A stretch of 64,000 nt of DNA, from NCBI GenBank assembly GCA_021798195.1, contig JAJZYH010000002.1, forward strand, positions 1 to 64,000. The letters run 5' to 3'. This DNA is from Thermoplasmata archaeon (lineage in GTDB: Archaea > Thermoplasmatota > Thermoplasmata > Lutacidiplasmatales > UBA184). Positions within the stretch are counted from its first letter, which is position 1. Every line of letters begins with the position of its first letter. The notes under the pieces were generated by a model, which saw only the letters and a list, made by a program, of their open reading frames with translations, did not search any database and had not been told where the DNA came from. A program made the position numbers and the translations under genes. Of this stretch, positions 1-9,222 are shown one piece after another.

Positions 1-441
1 CCCCTCTCGCTGGTGGTGGGTTGGCTGACCCACAAGGACAAGGGCTTCCGCTACGCTCTCGCGGGCAACGCACTCATCATGGGAGTCTACAAGCTCGCCA
101 CCGATGGCCTCGCGGACCCCTGGGATGCGGCCGTGGGGGTGGCGGCCCTGGTCTCCGCAGGCCTCCTCCTCGTTCCGCTTCGGAAGGCCTTCGAGTGGCC
201 GCGACCCATCCAGGGACTCCTGGTATTGATGGCGGTGGGCGCCATGGCCCTGGGGGGTCTCAAGATCGTGGGCGATCCCCTCGATCCCTGGGACCTCTTT
301 CTGGGCGATGCCACCCTGGCCGGGGGCCTCATCTTCCTGTGGGGCTGGTTTGCCCCCCGCAGGCACGTCCCCCGTCCCCCGGGGGCCCGCGCTCCGGCAC
401 CCGGGCCGCCGGATCCCCGCGAACGGGAGCCGGTGCCATGA
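1..441 (+). CDS. Hypothetical membrane protein, probably truncated at the window start (frame open at base 1)
   Basis: Reading frame open from base 1; several hydrophobic segments (AAVGVAALVSAGLLLVPL, GLLVLMAVGAMALGGL) and a Pro/Arg-rich tail. Confidence 0.5.
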   Translation, partial: PLSLVVGWLTHKDKGFRYALAGNALIMGVYKLATDGLADPWDAAVGVAALVSAGLLLVPLRKAFEWPRPIQGLLVLMAVGAMALGGLKIVGDPLDPWDLFLGDATLAGGLIFLWGWFAPRRHVPRPPGARAPAPGPPDPREREPVP

Positions 442-1436
442 GGCGACGTCCCGTATTCATCGGCGTGGACATAGGTGGTTCCAAGGTCCTTGCCCTGGCC
501 ACCGACGCTTCCCTGACCCCTCTCGCCGTGGCCGAGAGGAAGCATCCGGTCCGGAGGGACCGGGACACTGTCGTGGCCACCACGCGGGAGCTCGTCCGGG
601 AGGTGGTCCGATCCCTCCCCCAAGCCCCCTCTCCCCATGTGAAGTCGGTGGGGGTGGCGTTCCCGGGTTTCCTCGAGGCGTACGGCCGGAAGGTCCTGCG
701 CGCCCCGAACCTCCCCGGATGGGATGGAACGGACGCCCGGGAGATCTTCTCCAACGCGCTGCGCTTCCCCGTGGCCCTGGAGAACGATGCCAATGCCGCG
801 GCGTGGGCGGAGTACAGCCTCACGGACCACGGTGACTCCCAAGACCTGCTCTACGTGATCCTGGGCACCGGTGTGGGGGGAGGGCTCGTCCTGCGTGGCT
901 CCCTGTTCCGCGGCCCCCACGGCACGGCGGGGGAGATCGGGCACATGGCCACCCGCTTCTCCCGCCGGCGGTGCGGCTGCGGGCGGGTGGGCTGCCTTGA
1001 GACCCTCGCCGGAGGCAAGGGGCTCGCCCAAACCGGGAAACGGCTTGCGGCGCGTCACCCCCGCTCCCTCCTGGCTCGCCGCTGGCGGAGCACAGAGACC
1101 CCGGGGGCCCGGGAACTTCTCTTCGCCGCCGAGGAAGGGGACCCCTATGCAAGGGAGGCCCGGGATCTCGCGGGGGATGAGGTGGGACGGGCCATCGCCG
1201 CCTCGGTGAACCTCCTGGGAGTGGAGCGGGTCGTCCTGGGTGGACGCCTGCTACGCAACGCCCCGGGATACTTCCAGGCGATCCGGGGCGGTCTGGAACG
1301 CCATGTCCTCTCCGTGCTCCAGAAGAAGGTCCACCTCCAGCAGTCGCACGACCTTCACCACGCGGTGGCGATGGGGGCCCTCTTGGTGGCGCGGCACGCC
1401 GCCGGGGACCGGGTCTTTAAGCCCCCGCGCCGGTGA
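438..1436 (+). CDS. ROK-family sugar kinase / glucokinase-like
   Basis: VFIGVDIGGSKVLALATD N-terminal phosphate motif, ENDANAAAWAE, GTGVGGGLVLRG, GEIGH, and CGCGRVGCLET zinc-binding motif of ROK proteins. Confidence 0.9.
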   Translation: MRRRPVFIGVDIGGSKVLALATDASLTPLAVAERKHPVRRDRDTVVATTRELVREVVRSLPQAPSPHVKSVGVAFPGFLEAYGRKVLRAPNLPGWDGTDAREIFSNALRFPVALENDANAAAWAEYSLTDHGDSQDLLYVILGTGVGGGLVLRGSLFRGPHGTAGEIGHMATRFSRRRCGCGRVGCLETLAGGKGLAQTGKRLAARHPRSLLARRWRSTETPGARELLFAAEEGDPYAREARDLAGDEVGRAIAASVNLLGVERVVLGGRLLRNAPGYFQAIRGGLERHVLSVLQKKVHLQQSHDLHHAVAMGALLVARHAAGDRVFKPPRR

Positions 1437-2263
1437 GGAATCCCGTGCCCGAGACTCCTTCTGACCCGTCGGTGGCCATCCCGTCGATCCCCTTGCACTC
1501 GCTGGAGACCATGTGCCCCTTCTGTAGCAGCCTCACCCCCCACCGGGTACTCCACCTCCGTCCGCACGCCCCCCTGGGCCGACCCGGGACTTCCTCGGGA
1601 GGCCCGATCCTGGGGGTGGCCCGCTGCCTGACATGCCGGACGACCCATCCGTTCACCGCCGAGATCCCCCGGGAGGTCCAGATCCCGGTCATTCTCAGCG
1701 AGGGTGCCACATCGGCCCTCCACCGCGTGCACCTTCCCCGGGAGCATCCCATCCGGGTGGGGGATTCGATACGGGTGGCTTCCCGCGAGGTCCGGATCCA
1801 ACGGGTGGAGTGGCAGGCCGGGACGCCCCGCACGGCGGACCGCGCCCACCAGGTGCGAACGCTCTGGACGGTCCCTGACGACTATGTGATCCTGCGCATG
1901 GCGTTGGCGGAAGGCGCGCGCACCCTCCCGCTGCGGGCCCGGGTCCGGGCTGATTTCCGCCTCGTCCCCGGCGACCTCATGAACGTGGAAGGGAGGGCGT
2001 ACCGGGTCCAGGGGTACCGCGTGGGAGCGAGGACCTACGACCGTCCCGGCCCAGGCCATACCGCGCAGGAGATCTCCCGGGTCTACCTCCGCTCTGCGGA
2101 AAGGCCACCCGCCGGAAGCAGCGACTGGAGGAGCGTCCGGCCCACGCCCAGATCCCGGGACAGGCTCTTCTCCACCTCATCCCGCTCCCGTTCCTCCCCG
2201 GGGCGGAGGAGCCACTTCAGGGAAGCGCCGGAACGGGAGAACGAGGAAGGGGGGGCGCACTGA
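1433..2263 (+). CDS. HVO_0476-type zinc-ribbon protein (archaeal conserved)
   Basis: MCPFCSSLTPHRVLH ... RCLTCRTTHPF two CxxC knuckles, followed by a conserved beta-rich region. The C-terminal ~60 codons overlap the convergent RqcH gene, so the true 3' end matters. Confidence 0.6.
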   Translation: MRNPVPETPSDPSVAIPSIPLHSLETMCPFCSSLTPHRVLHLRPHAPLGRPGTSSGGPILGVARCLTCRTTHPFTAEIPREVQIPVILSEGATSALHRVHLPREHPIRVGDSIRVASREVRIQRVEWQAGTPRTADRAHQVRTLWTVPDDYVILRMALAEGARTLPLRARVRADFRLVPGDLMNVEGRAYRVQGYRVGARTYDRPGPGHTAQEISRVYLRSAERPPAGSSDWRSVRPTPRSRDRLFSTSSRSRSSPGRRSHFREAPERENEEGGAH

Positions 2264-4035
2264 ACGAGGTGCTCCCCCTCCCAGGTCAGCGTTCCCAACC
2301 CCAGCTCCAGAGGGAGGTCCTTCTCCACGTTCTTCGTGCCGTGGATCACCCAAGAACCCTGGCCCACGAACTCCCCGCTCCCCCCCGCCTTGGAAACCTG
2401 GTCGCCCCGGACCCAGAAGGCGGACCCGCTGGCATGCCCCGCACGCCACGCCTTGGAATAGGAAATCCCCCACTGACAGGCTTCCCGCAGCGTGGGCGGC
2501 CCCACGGGGGGAGCTCCTTTGGGCGGGGGGGTCCGGATCACCACGCTGGGAGCCCCGTGGATCTCCCCGTGGACATAGATGTCCGCCTCCCGGAGGTACT
2601 TCTTCACCACGAGATCGTTGGACCGTGCATCCCGTCCGCCCACCACCACGACCCCCTCCGAGGAGACGAACCACCGGGGGGCCTTCTCGAACCAGAAGTG
2701 CCGGGCCCGGGGGGCACCCGCCGATGGCGCTCCCGGCCCCCCGGCCCTTTGGGCAGCCCGCCCCCCGTCCAGGGCTCCCAGGCGGGCCAAGGTGTCCGCC
2801 AGGGCGCGCTGGGCACCCTGGAGCTTGGGCTCGACCCGCTTGGCCTCCTCGTAGAGGCGTTGCGCACTCTCCTGCAACGGCCGGTGGATCTGGATGGGGA
2901 TGAGGGCGGATCCCACGGGGAATTCCATGGATTGCTCCTCCGGGTGGGCGGCCCGGGCCTCCTCCACAAGGGGCTCCAGCTCCGTGTAATGGGCATAGAT
3001 GGCCTCGGCAAGCTCCAGTGCCTTCTGCTTCTGGCCCCGCAGGGTCTCCACGGCCGCTTCCTGCTGCGCCCGAAGCCGTTCCAGTGAGCCGCGCTCGGCG
3101 GCTCGCGGATCGGGTGCCGCGGCCGGAGCGGTGGAGGCGGACACGTGGGAGAAGAATTCCCACGCCGCGTCCGAGAACCGGGGAAACGCCTCTTCGGAGA
3201 TGCCCGGGACCAGGGCCCATCGCCGGGAACGGAAGGGTTCCACATCGATCCAACGGCCCTCCTCCCGGTCCCGGTAGACGTACCCCCGGGGCGGGTCCGC
3301 CACCTCGGCCAGGAGCTCCGGGAGCGCCGCGAGGACCGCCTCCGCGGTCCGGGTTGGGGCTTCCAGGGATGGGCCGTGGGGGTCGATGCCCGCACGGGCC
3401 AGTATCTCCTCCGCCAAGGGGCCGCCGAACGCCAGACGGGCCGCCAGCGTCGTGACGCGGTCCGCCTTGGACCCTTGGAGCGCCGCCACCACCTCACCCA
3501 CCGTGACCCGGAGGGGATCCCGACGGGGCCGGGGACGGACGTAGGTCTCCCCCACGCGCAGGACCCTCTGCGACCATGCCCGGGGGTGGGCCACGACGAC
3601 GATCTTCCCGTTCCGGACCACGATCACGTTCCCCTGGCCGAAGAATTCCAGCACCAGGCGGAGCGGCTCCTCCTCCGTGCTCCGTCCGAAGGTCATCTCG
3701 AGGTACCGCTCCCCCTCCGGTTGGAGGACCTCGAGGAGCGGGGCACCGGAGAGCCATCGCCGGACCTCTGTGGCGAGGGGCCCGGGGGACTCGGGACGCG
3801 GGGCCGGTTCGGTCCGTAGGACCCCGAACCGGCCGGGGATCGTCCAGAGATCCCGTCGGCCCCCCCCTTGGAGATGGAAGCTCAGGAGGAACCCTTCCTC
3901 CGGGAGGTCGAACGACTTGTCGAGCCATGCCTTGGGCATCGCCCGGATCTCCCGGAGGAGAGCCATCGTGTCCAGGGAGGAGAAGCGATCCTTCTCAGGT
4001 CCTTGGAGCATTCCCTCGATCTTCTCTGCGTGCAT
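2083..4035 (-). CDS. rqcH: RqcH/NEMF-like NFACT-domain protein (ribosome-associated quality control)
   Basis: N-terminal MHAEKIEGMLQGPEKDRFSSLDTMALLREIR, central coiled coil, C-terminal NFACT-R region RHFWFEKAPRWFVSSEGVVVVGGRDARSNDLVVKKYLREADIYVHGEIHGAPSVVIR. Confidence 0.88.
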   Translation of the reverse strand: MHAEKIEGMLQGPEKDRFSSLDTMALLREIRAMPKAWLDKSFDLPEEGFLLSFHLQGGGRRDLWTIPGRFGVLRTEPAPRPESPGPLATEVRRWLSGAPLLEVLQPEGERYLEMTFGRSTEEEPLRLVLEFFGQGNVIVVRNGKIVVVAHPRAWSQRVLRVGETYVRPRPRRDPLRVTVGEVVAALQGSKADRVTTLAARLAFGGPLAEEILARAGIDPHGPSLEAPTRTAEAVLAALPELLAEVADPPRGYVYRDREEGRWIDVEPFRSRRWALVPGISEEAFPRFSDAAWEFFSHVSASTAPAAAPDPRAAERGSLERLRAQQEAAVETLRGQKQKALELAEAIYAHYTELEPLVEEARAAHPEEQSMEFPVGSALIPIQIHRPLQESAQRLYEEAKRVEPKLQGAQRALADTLARLGALDGGRAAQRAGGPGAPSAGAPRARHFWFEKAPRWFVSSEGVVVVGGRDARSNDLVVKKYLREADIYVHGEIHGAPSVVIRTPPPKGAPPVGPPTLREACQWGISYSKAWRAGHASGSAFWVRGDQVSKAGGSGEFVGQGSWVIHGTKNVEKDLPLELGLGTLTWEGEHLVQCAPPSSFSRSGASLKWLLRPGEERERDEVEKSLSRDLGVGRTLLQSLLPAGGLSAERR

Positions 4036-4100
4036 CCGGCCCCGGTACCGGGGGGAGGGAAGGCACAAAAGGTATGCGTGGGGGCGGTCTGGGCTCCCGG

Positions 4101-5297
4101 ATGACGGGTTCCGAATCGCCGGCCCATCCCTCCGCAGGGGTCCCTCACGGAGACCGGACCACCGGGGCCCCCTCTGGTCCCGTGGAGAGGGCGCGGCGGT
4201 TCGTGGAGGAAGTCCTCGCACCTACGAGACGTTCCATCGACCGGGAGGATCGGATCCCGGAACACATCCTGGAGGGCCTCCGAAGGGGGGGCTTCCTGGG
4301 TCTGAGCCTCCCCCGGGAGTACGGAGGGCTCGGACTCTCCACCCTGGAGGTCGCTCGGACCGTCGAGGAGATCGGGGCCGGGAGCGCGGCGGTGGGCACC
4401 CTCGTGGCCGTCCACGTATCGGTCGCGTCCTACCCGATCCTCCGGTGGGGCACCTCCGCCCAGAAGGAGGCATATCTCCCCCGGCTGGCCCGCGGGGAGT
4501 GGATCGGGGCCTTCGCGCTCACGGAACCGTCCGCGGGGTCGGATGCCCAGAGCCTCGAGACCTCCTACGGCCGCGAGGGAACCGCCTTCCGCCTCCGGGG
4601 CAGCAAGACGTTCATCAGCAACGCGCGCCTCGCCAAGGTGTTCGTCACCTTCGCCCGCAGCCCGGAGGCTCCCGCTCCAGGGATCAGCGCATTCCTGGTC
4701 CATCCGGGAACCCCGGGGTTCACCATCTCCCCACCGTTCCGGAAGCTGGGGATCCATGGCTCCGACACCTGTGAGCTCTCCTTCGACGATGTTCCCGTAC
4801 CTCCGGAGGGGCTCCTGGGCTCCGAGGGCCAGGGATTCCGGATCGCCATGGAAACGCTGGGCGCGGGGCGGATCGCCATCGCGGCCCTCTCCCTGGGGAT
4901 CGCAAGGGCCGGATATGAGGCTCTCCGGGAAGAGCTCGCCCGACGCTCCGAGCCATGGCAGCGGGCTCTCCTCGCCCGGGCCCATGTCGACGTGGAGGCT
5001 TCCCGGGCCCTGGTGGAGCGGGCGGCCGTGCTCCGGGATGACGGGCTCCCGTTCGCCCAGGCCGCCTCCACGGCCAAACTCTACGCCTCCCAGGCGGCCT
5101 TCCGCATCGCCTCCAACGGACTGGACGTGGCCGGCCGGGAGGCGCTGGACCGGGAGAACCCATCCCCCTTGGAACAGCTGTTCCGGGACTCCCGGGTCCT
5201 CTCCATCGTGGAGGGAACCACCGAGATCCAGGAGATGATCCTGGGGCGGTCCCTCGTTCCCACCCCCCCGGGCGCACCGCCTCGTGCACCTTCATAG
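4101..5297 (+). CDS. Acyl-CoA dehydrogenase
   Basis: FALTEPSAGSDAQSLET, KTFISNARLAKVFVTFAR, SDTCELSFDDVPVP, RDSRVLSIVEGTTEIQEMILGR ACAD signatures. Confidence 0.92.
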   Translation: MTGSESPAHPSAGVPHGDRTTGAPSGPVERARRFVEEVLAPTRRSIDREDRIPEHILEGLRRGGFLGLSLPREYGGLGLSTLEVARTVEEIGAGSAAVGTLVAVHVSVASYPILRWGTSAQKEAYLPRLARGEWIGAFALTEPSAGSDAQSLETSYGREGTAFRLRGSKTFISNARLAKVFVTFARSPEAPAPGISAFLVHPGTPGFTISPPFRKLGIHGSDTCELSFDDVPVPPEGLLGSEGQGFRIAMETLGAGRIAIAALSLGIARAGYEALREELARRSEPWQRALLARAHVDVEASRALVERAAVLRDDGLPFAQAASTAKLYASQAAFRIASNGLDVAGREALDRENPSPLEQLFRDSRVLSIVEGTTEIQEMILGRSLVPTPPGAPPRAPS

Positions 5298-7758
5298 CGC
5301 CCCCTCTGTCTGGGAGAGGACCGTGAAGCCCGGGTCGGAGCCCAACGGGTTCGTGCCGGCCTCGAAGTTGCGGCGCGAGGGGGCCCAAACCTCCCCCCCC
5401 AAGACCCGAGTGCGACGGCGCTCCCGCTCCCTGGGATCTCCTACCTCGAACGAGGGAGCACCCCCGCGAACGGGGGACCGGGTGCCGCTCTCGGATTTCC
5501 CGCTCCATCCAGCGCTCCGTGCTCTCCTCGAGTCTCAGGGGCTCCGGGAGCTCTACCCTCCGCAGGCCGAAGCGCTCCCTCCCATCCTGGAGGGCCGCAG
5601 CGTCGTCCTCGCCTGCCCCACCGCCTCGGGAAAGTCGCTCGTGGGCTATGTGGCCCTGGCCATGGCCGCCCTGGGAGGGCGCCGGGGGCTCTATGTGGTC
5701 CCCCTCCGCGCCCTCGCGTCGGAGAAGTACGAGGACCTCCAGGCCTTCCAGTCCCTGGGACTCAAGGTCGCCCTCACCATGGGCTCCCAGGACTTGAGCC
5801 CCCGGGAGCTCGAAAACGTGGACATCCTGGTGGCCACCAGCGAGAAGGCGGATAGCCTTCTGCGCCACCGCAGCCCCTGGATCGACACCCTGGGCGTGCT
5901 CGTGGCCGACGAGATCCATCTCCTCCGGGATCCGGACCGGGGCCCCACCCTGGAGGTCTCCCTGACGCGCCTGCGACGGCAGCGCCCGGGGCTACAGATC
6001 GTGGCGCTGTCCGCCACGGTGGCCAACTCCCACGTCCTGGCCCAATGGCTTGATGCGGTGCACGTGCAGAGCGACTTCCGCCCGGTGGTCCTGAAGCCCG
6101 GTGTGTACTTCGACGGGCGCATCGAGTTCCTCGACGGGTCCCGGAGCCTCGCGCCTCCCCCCGGGAACCCTGCGGAACGCCTGGTGCGGACCGCCATCGA
6201 GGAAGGGGGCCAGGCGCTGGTCTTCGTGAACACCCGGCGCAGCTCGGAGAGCCTCGCCGAGGCCCTGGGACCTGCCGTTTCGGCGGCGCTTCCGCCGGAA
6301 GCGCGGGAGGAGCTCGCCCGTCTCGCGGAAGACCTCACCCGGACCTCGGAGGAGGAGACGGAAGGGCTCCGCCGGCTGCGCCGCACGATCCCCTGGGGGA
6401 CCGCCTTCCACAATGCATCCCTCACCAACCCGGAGCGGAGCCTGGTGGAGAAGGCGTTCCGATCCGGCCGGATCAAGTGCGTGGTGGCCACTCCCACCTT
6501 GAGTGCCGGCATCAATCTCCCGGCGCGCCGGGTGATCATCCGGGACCTCACGCGGTACGACGACTCCGCGGGGCTCAACGTCCCGCTGCCGGTCCTCGAG
6601 GTCCATCAGATGTGCGGCCGGGCCGGCCGACCACGGTACGATCCTTACGGGGAGGCGGTCCTCATGGCGCGCTCCTCGGACGAGGCTCAGTCGCTGGTGG
6701 AACGCTATCTCGAGGCCCCCCCGGAACCGGTGGAGAGCCGGCTCGCATCGGCCGCGGTCCTCCGGACCCACCTCCTCGCCCTCGTGGCTTCCCGGGAAGT
6801 CTCGGACCGCCCCGAACTGGAACGATTCCTGGGGGAGACCCTCTATGGACACACGTTCTCGGTCCCCGAGATCCAGCATCACCTTGTGGAGGCCGAGTCG
6901 TTCCTCCGCCGCAACGGCCTCCTGGAGGACACGGCCTCCCCGCGGCTCCGGGCCACGCTGTTCGGACGGCTGACCTCCGACCTGTATCTGGACCCGGTGT
7001 CCGCCGTGATCCTGCGCCGGGCGCTGGAACGCGCCCGCTCCTCCCCCGAGATGGTGGACGACCTTTCCCTGCTCGCCACGGTGGCCGCCACCCCGGACCT
7101 GGCTCCGTTCTACCTCCGCCAGGGAGAGGAGAGGGACCTCACGGACCTCTACCTGGACCGCCGGGGGGCGTTCCTGGTCCAGCCGCAGGAGGAGCCCGGG
7201 GAACTCGACATGGAGACCTTCCTGGGGACCCTCAAGACCGCGAGGGTCCTCGAGGCATGGACGGATGACCGGCAGCGCCTGCTGGACATCACGGAGCGCC
7301 ACGGAGTGAGCGCGGGAGACCTCCGGGCGAAGGTGGAACGGGCGGAATGGCTCCTCTCGTCCATGGCCCAGCTGGCCCGGACCGAATGTCGCCCTCTGGC
7401 ACGTCCGCTGGATGAGCTCGCGGTCCGGGTCCGATACGGCGTCCGCCGGGAGCTCCTGGAGCTGGTGGAGCTCCGGGGGATCGGGCGGGTGCGCAGCCGC
7501 CTGCTCCACGGAGCCGGCTTCACCTCGCTGGAGAAGATTCGCCGGGCATCGGAGGCGGAACTGGTGGCCTGCCTGGGGTCGGAGACCCTGGCCCGGGACG
7601 TCCTGGCCCAGGTCCGGGGAGTCCGGAAACCCCCGGCCCGATCGGGGAACCCGGAGGAGAGAGGGCCGTCCACGGCTCCGCCGGAACGGCCGGGGGATCC
7701 CTCTCCCCCCCGGGGGGGATCGCTCCGCTCCCTGGACCACTACCCATCCTCGGATTGA
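5284..7758 (+). CDS. hel308: Ski2-like DNA helicase Hel308
   Basis: ACPTASGKSLVGYVAL (Walker A), VLVADEIHLL (DEIH), ALSATVANS, TPTLSAGINLPARRVIIRD, QMCGRAGRPRYD; C-terminal HhH-like LRGIGRVRSRLLHGAG. True start may lie downstream of 5284. Confidence 0.88.
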   Translation: MHLHSAPSVWERTVKPGSEPNGFVPASKLRREGAQTSPPKTRVRRRSRSLGSPTSNEGAPPRTGDRVPLSDFPLHPALRALLESQGLRELYPPQAEALPPILEGRSVVLACPTASGKSLVGYVALAMAALGGRRGLYVVPLRALASEKYEDLQAFQSLGLKVALTMGSQDLSPRELENVDILVATSEKADSLLRHRSPWIDTLGVLVADEIHLLRDPDRGPTLEVSLTRLRRQRPGLQIVALSATVANSHVLAQWLDAVHVQSDFRPVVLKPGVYFDGRIEFLDGSRSLAPPPGNPAERLVRTAIEEGGQALVFVNTRRSSESLAEALGPAVSAALPPEAREELARLAEDLTRTSEEETEGLRRLRRTIPWGTAFHNASLTNPERSLVEKAFRSGRIKCVVATPTLSAGINLPARRVIIRDLTRYDDSAGLNVPLPVLEVHQMCGRAGRPRYDPYGEAVLMARSSDEAQSLVERYLEAPPEPVESRLASAAVLRTHLLALVASREVSDRPELERFLGETLYGHTFSVPEIQHHLVEAESFLRRNGLLEDTASPRLRATLFGRLTSDLYLDPVSAVILRRALERARSSPEMVDDLSLLATVAATPDLAPFYLRQGEERDLTDLYLDRRGAFLVQPQEEPGELDMETFLGTLKTARVLEAWTDDRQRLLDITERHGVSAGDLRAKVERAEWLLSSMAQLARTECRPLARPLDELAVRVRYGVRRELLELVELRGIGRVRSRLLHGAGFTSLEKIRRASEAELVACLGSETLARDVLAQVRGVRKPPARSGNPEERGPSTAPPERPGDPSPPRGGSLRSLDHYPSSD

Positions 7759-8914
7759 GCCACCCGGGGATCTCGAGTCCTGCGTCATTGCGGGTCCCCG
7801 CGGGCCGGGGCGCCGGGACGATCCCCGGGTAGACCCGGCTCTTGGTCCCCCCGGGCCCTCCGAATCGGACCACCCGACGGAGGATGCCGGCCCGCTCCAT
7901 CCGGGCCAGATGACGCCAGAGACGTGCTTCGCTGGGGTAGGCGAGCCCTTCGGCGCGGCACCGCCGGTGGACCTCATCCCGAAGATCCGAGATGGACCAA
8001 CCGTCACCGCCGGTGCCAGAGCGGACCGTCTCCAGGAGGTAGCAATCCAGCATCTGCCCGGGGTCGCTCTGCCCGTGCGAGGCGGGACGCACCACGACAT
8101 CCGCGGCAGAGATTCGCGACGCTCCCCGTCGGAGGGCGTGTTCCCGCGCTTCTCTCAAGAGGTCCATCAGCAGGGAAGCACCCCCTCCACGCGTGACCAC
8201 CAGGCCTTCCAGCCGACGCATGGCGCCGGCTTCCGGGGGTTCGAGAGCTACCGCTTCACACCACCGCACCGTGATCTCGGCCAGTTCCTCTTCGGTGAAG
8301 GGGGCCACCGTCTCCACCAAGAACCGTTCCGGGGGAACGATCTGCGGGACGGCCGGCAAAACGGACCCGGGGTTCCCGGCAAGGACCACTGCGAGGGGAG
8401 GCAATCCCTGGGGTCCTTCGGGCAGCACCTGACCCGGGTCCAGGAACGGGCCGATCACCTGGGGCAACGCCCCCCAATCGGCCGGGAGGTTATCCAGAAA
8501 GATCACCGCCGGAGCCCCACGGAGACGGATCCGTCGGAGCAGGAGGAGGAAGAGCAGGCGAGTGGAGGCCCCTCGGGAGAGGAAAGAGGGATCCACCTGC
8601 TGGAACATCCGCTCCAGCCCCTGGTGCGGAGTTCTCCATACCCGGCAATTCCAATTCAGTACCGTGGGAGGGCGGCCGGGGCCGGGCCCCAGGGAGCTCC
8701 GCAGAGATCCCACGCACATCCGGCCGAGGGTGCTGGTTCCCGACCCGCGCGGACCCACGAAGGCCCACGCGCGCGGGAACGGAGCCGCAACGGAGAAGGG
8801 GGATGCCGCAGTCCCCCACGCGGACTCTCTGGGGCCCGCACGCACCATCTGCGGGCCGGAGGGGCCCAGGGGAGACCAGACTCTCGGGGGTGGGGAAGCA
8901 TCCAGGGAATGCAT
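7520..8914 (-). CDS. Divergent Orc1/Cdc6-like AAA+ protein with C-terminal winged helix; degenerate Walker motifs
   Basis: WAFVGPRGSGTSTLGRM at the P-loop position, AVIFLDNLP at Walker B, AAA+ lid region ILRKW-like FTEEELAEITVRWCEA, then wHTH LLETVRSGTGGDGWSISDLRDEVHRRC...ILRRVVRFGG. Start could be 8932, 8914 or 8848. Confidence 0.6.
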   Translation of the reverse strand: MHSLDASPPPRVWSPLGPSGPQMVRAGPRESAWGTAASPFSVAAPFPRAWAFVGPRGSGTSTLGRMCVGSLRSSLGPGPGRPPTVLNWNCRVWRTPHQGLERMFQQVDPSFLSRGASTRLLFLLLLRRIRLRGAPAVIFLDNLPADWGALPQVIGPFLDPGQVLPEGPQGLPPLAVVLAGNPGSVLPAVPQIVPPERFLVETVAPFTEEELAEITVRWCEAVALEPPEAGAMRRLEGLVVTRGGGASLLMDLLREAREHALRRGASRISAADVVVRPASHGQSDPGQMLDCYLLETVRSGTGGDGWSISDLRDEVHRRCRAEGLAYPSEARLWRHLARMERAGILRRVVRFGGPGGTKSRVYPGIVPAPRPAGTRNDAGLEIPGWLNPRMGSGPGSGAIPPGGERDPPAVPAEPWTALSPPGSPIGPGVSGLPGPGPGRPGPGSPTPGRPPVPPPMPGESSPAR

Positions 8915-9222
8915 GGATGTGAGATTTCTCATACCTATAAGAATTCTATTGTTCGGAGAGGTCCGACGCGGGGTGACCCCCTGATTCGAGGGCCAAAGTC
9001 CGACGATCCCCCGAAGATCAGGGCCCGCCGGGTGTCACTCCACGGATGGAATGTCGGGGAACGGCCCGCTCTCTTCACATCCCGCCGGGTGCGTCCCGGA
9101 CCGGGCGACCGGAACCTCCGCCACCCGGCTGAAGCAGGGGACCCTCTCTTGCCCTCCGTGCCTCGCTCCCGTGGGTCAGCCTCATATCAGGGTCCCGGGT
9201 GGCGGTGGACGGGGAACCCTCC

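Noticed and set aside
8960-9198. RNase P RNA or SRP RNA in the icd upstream region
   Set aside because: Searched by eye for archaeal RNase P (GAGGAAAGTCC-like) and SRP helix 8 (GGAAGG...AGCAGCC) motifs and found none; kept only as a structured-leader candidate.
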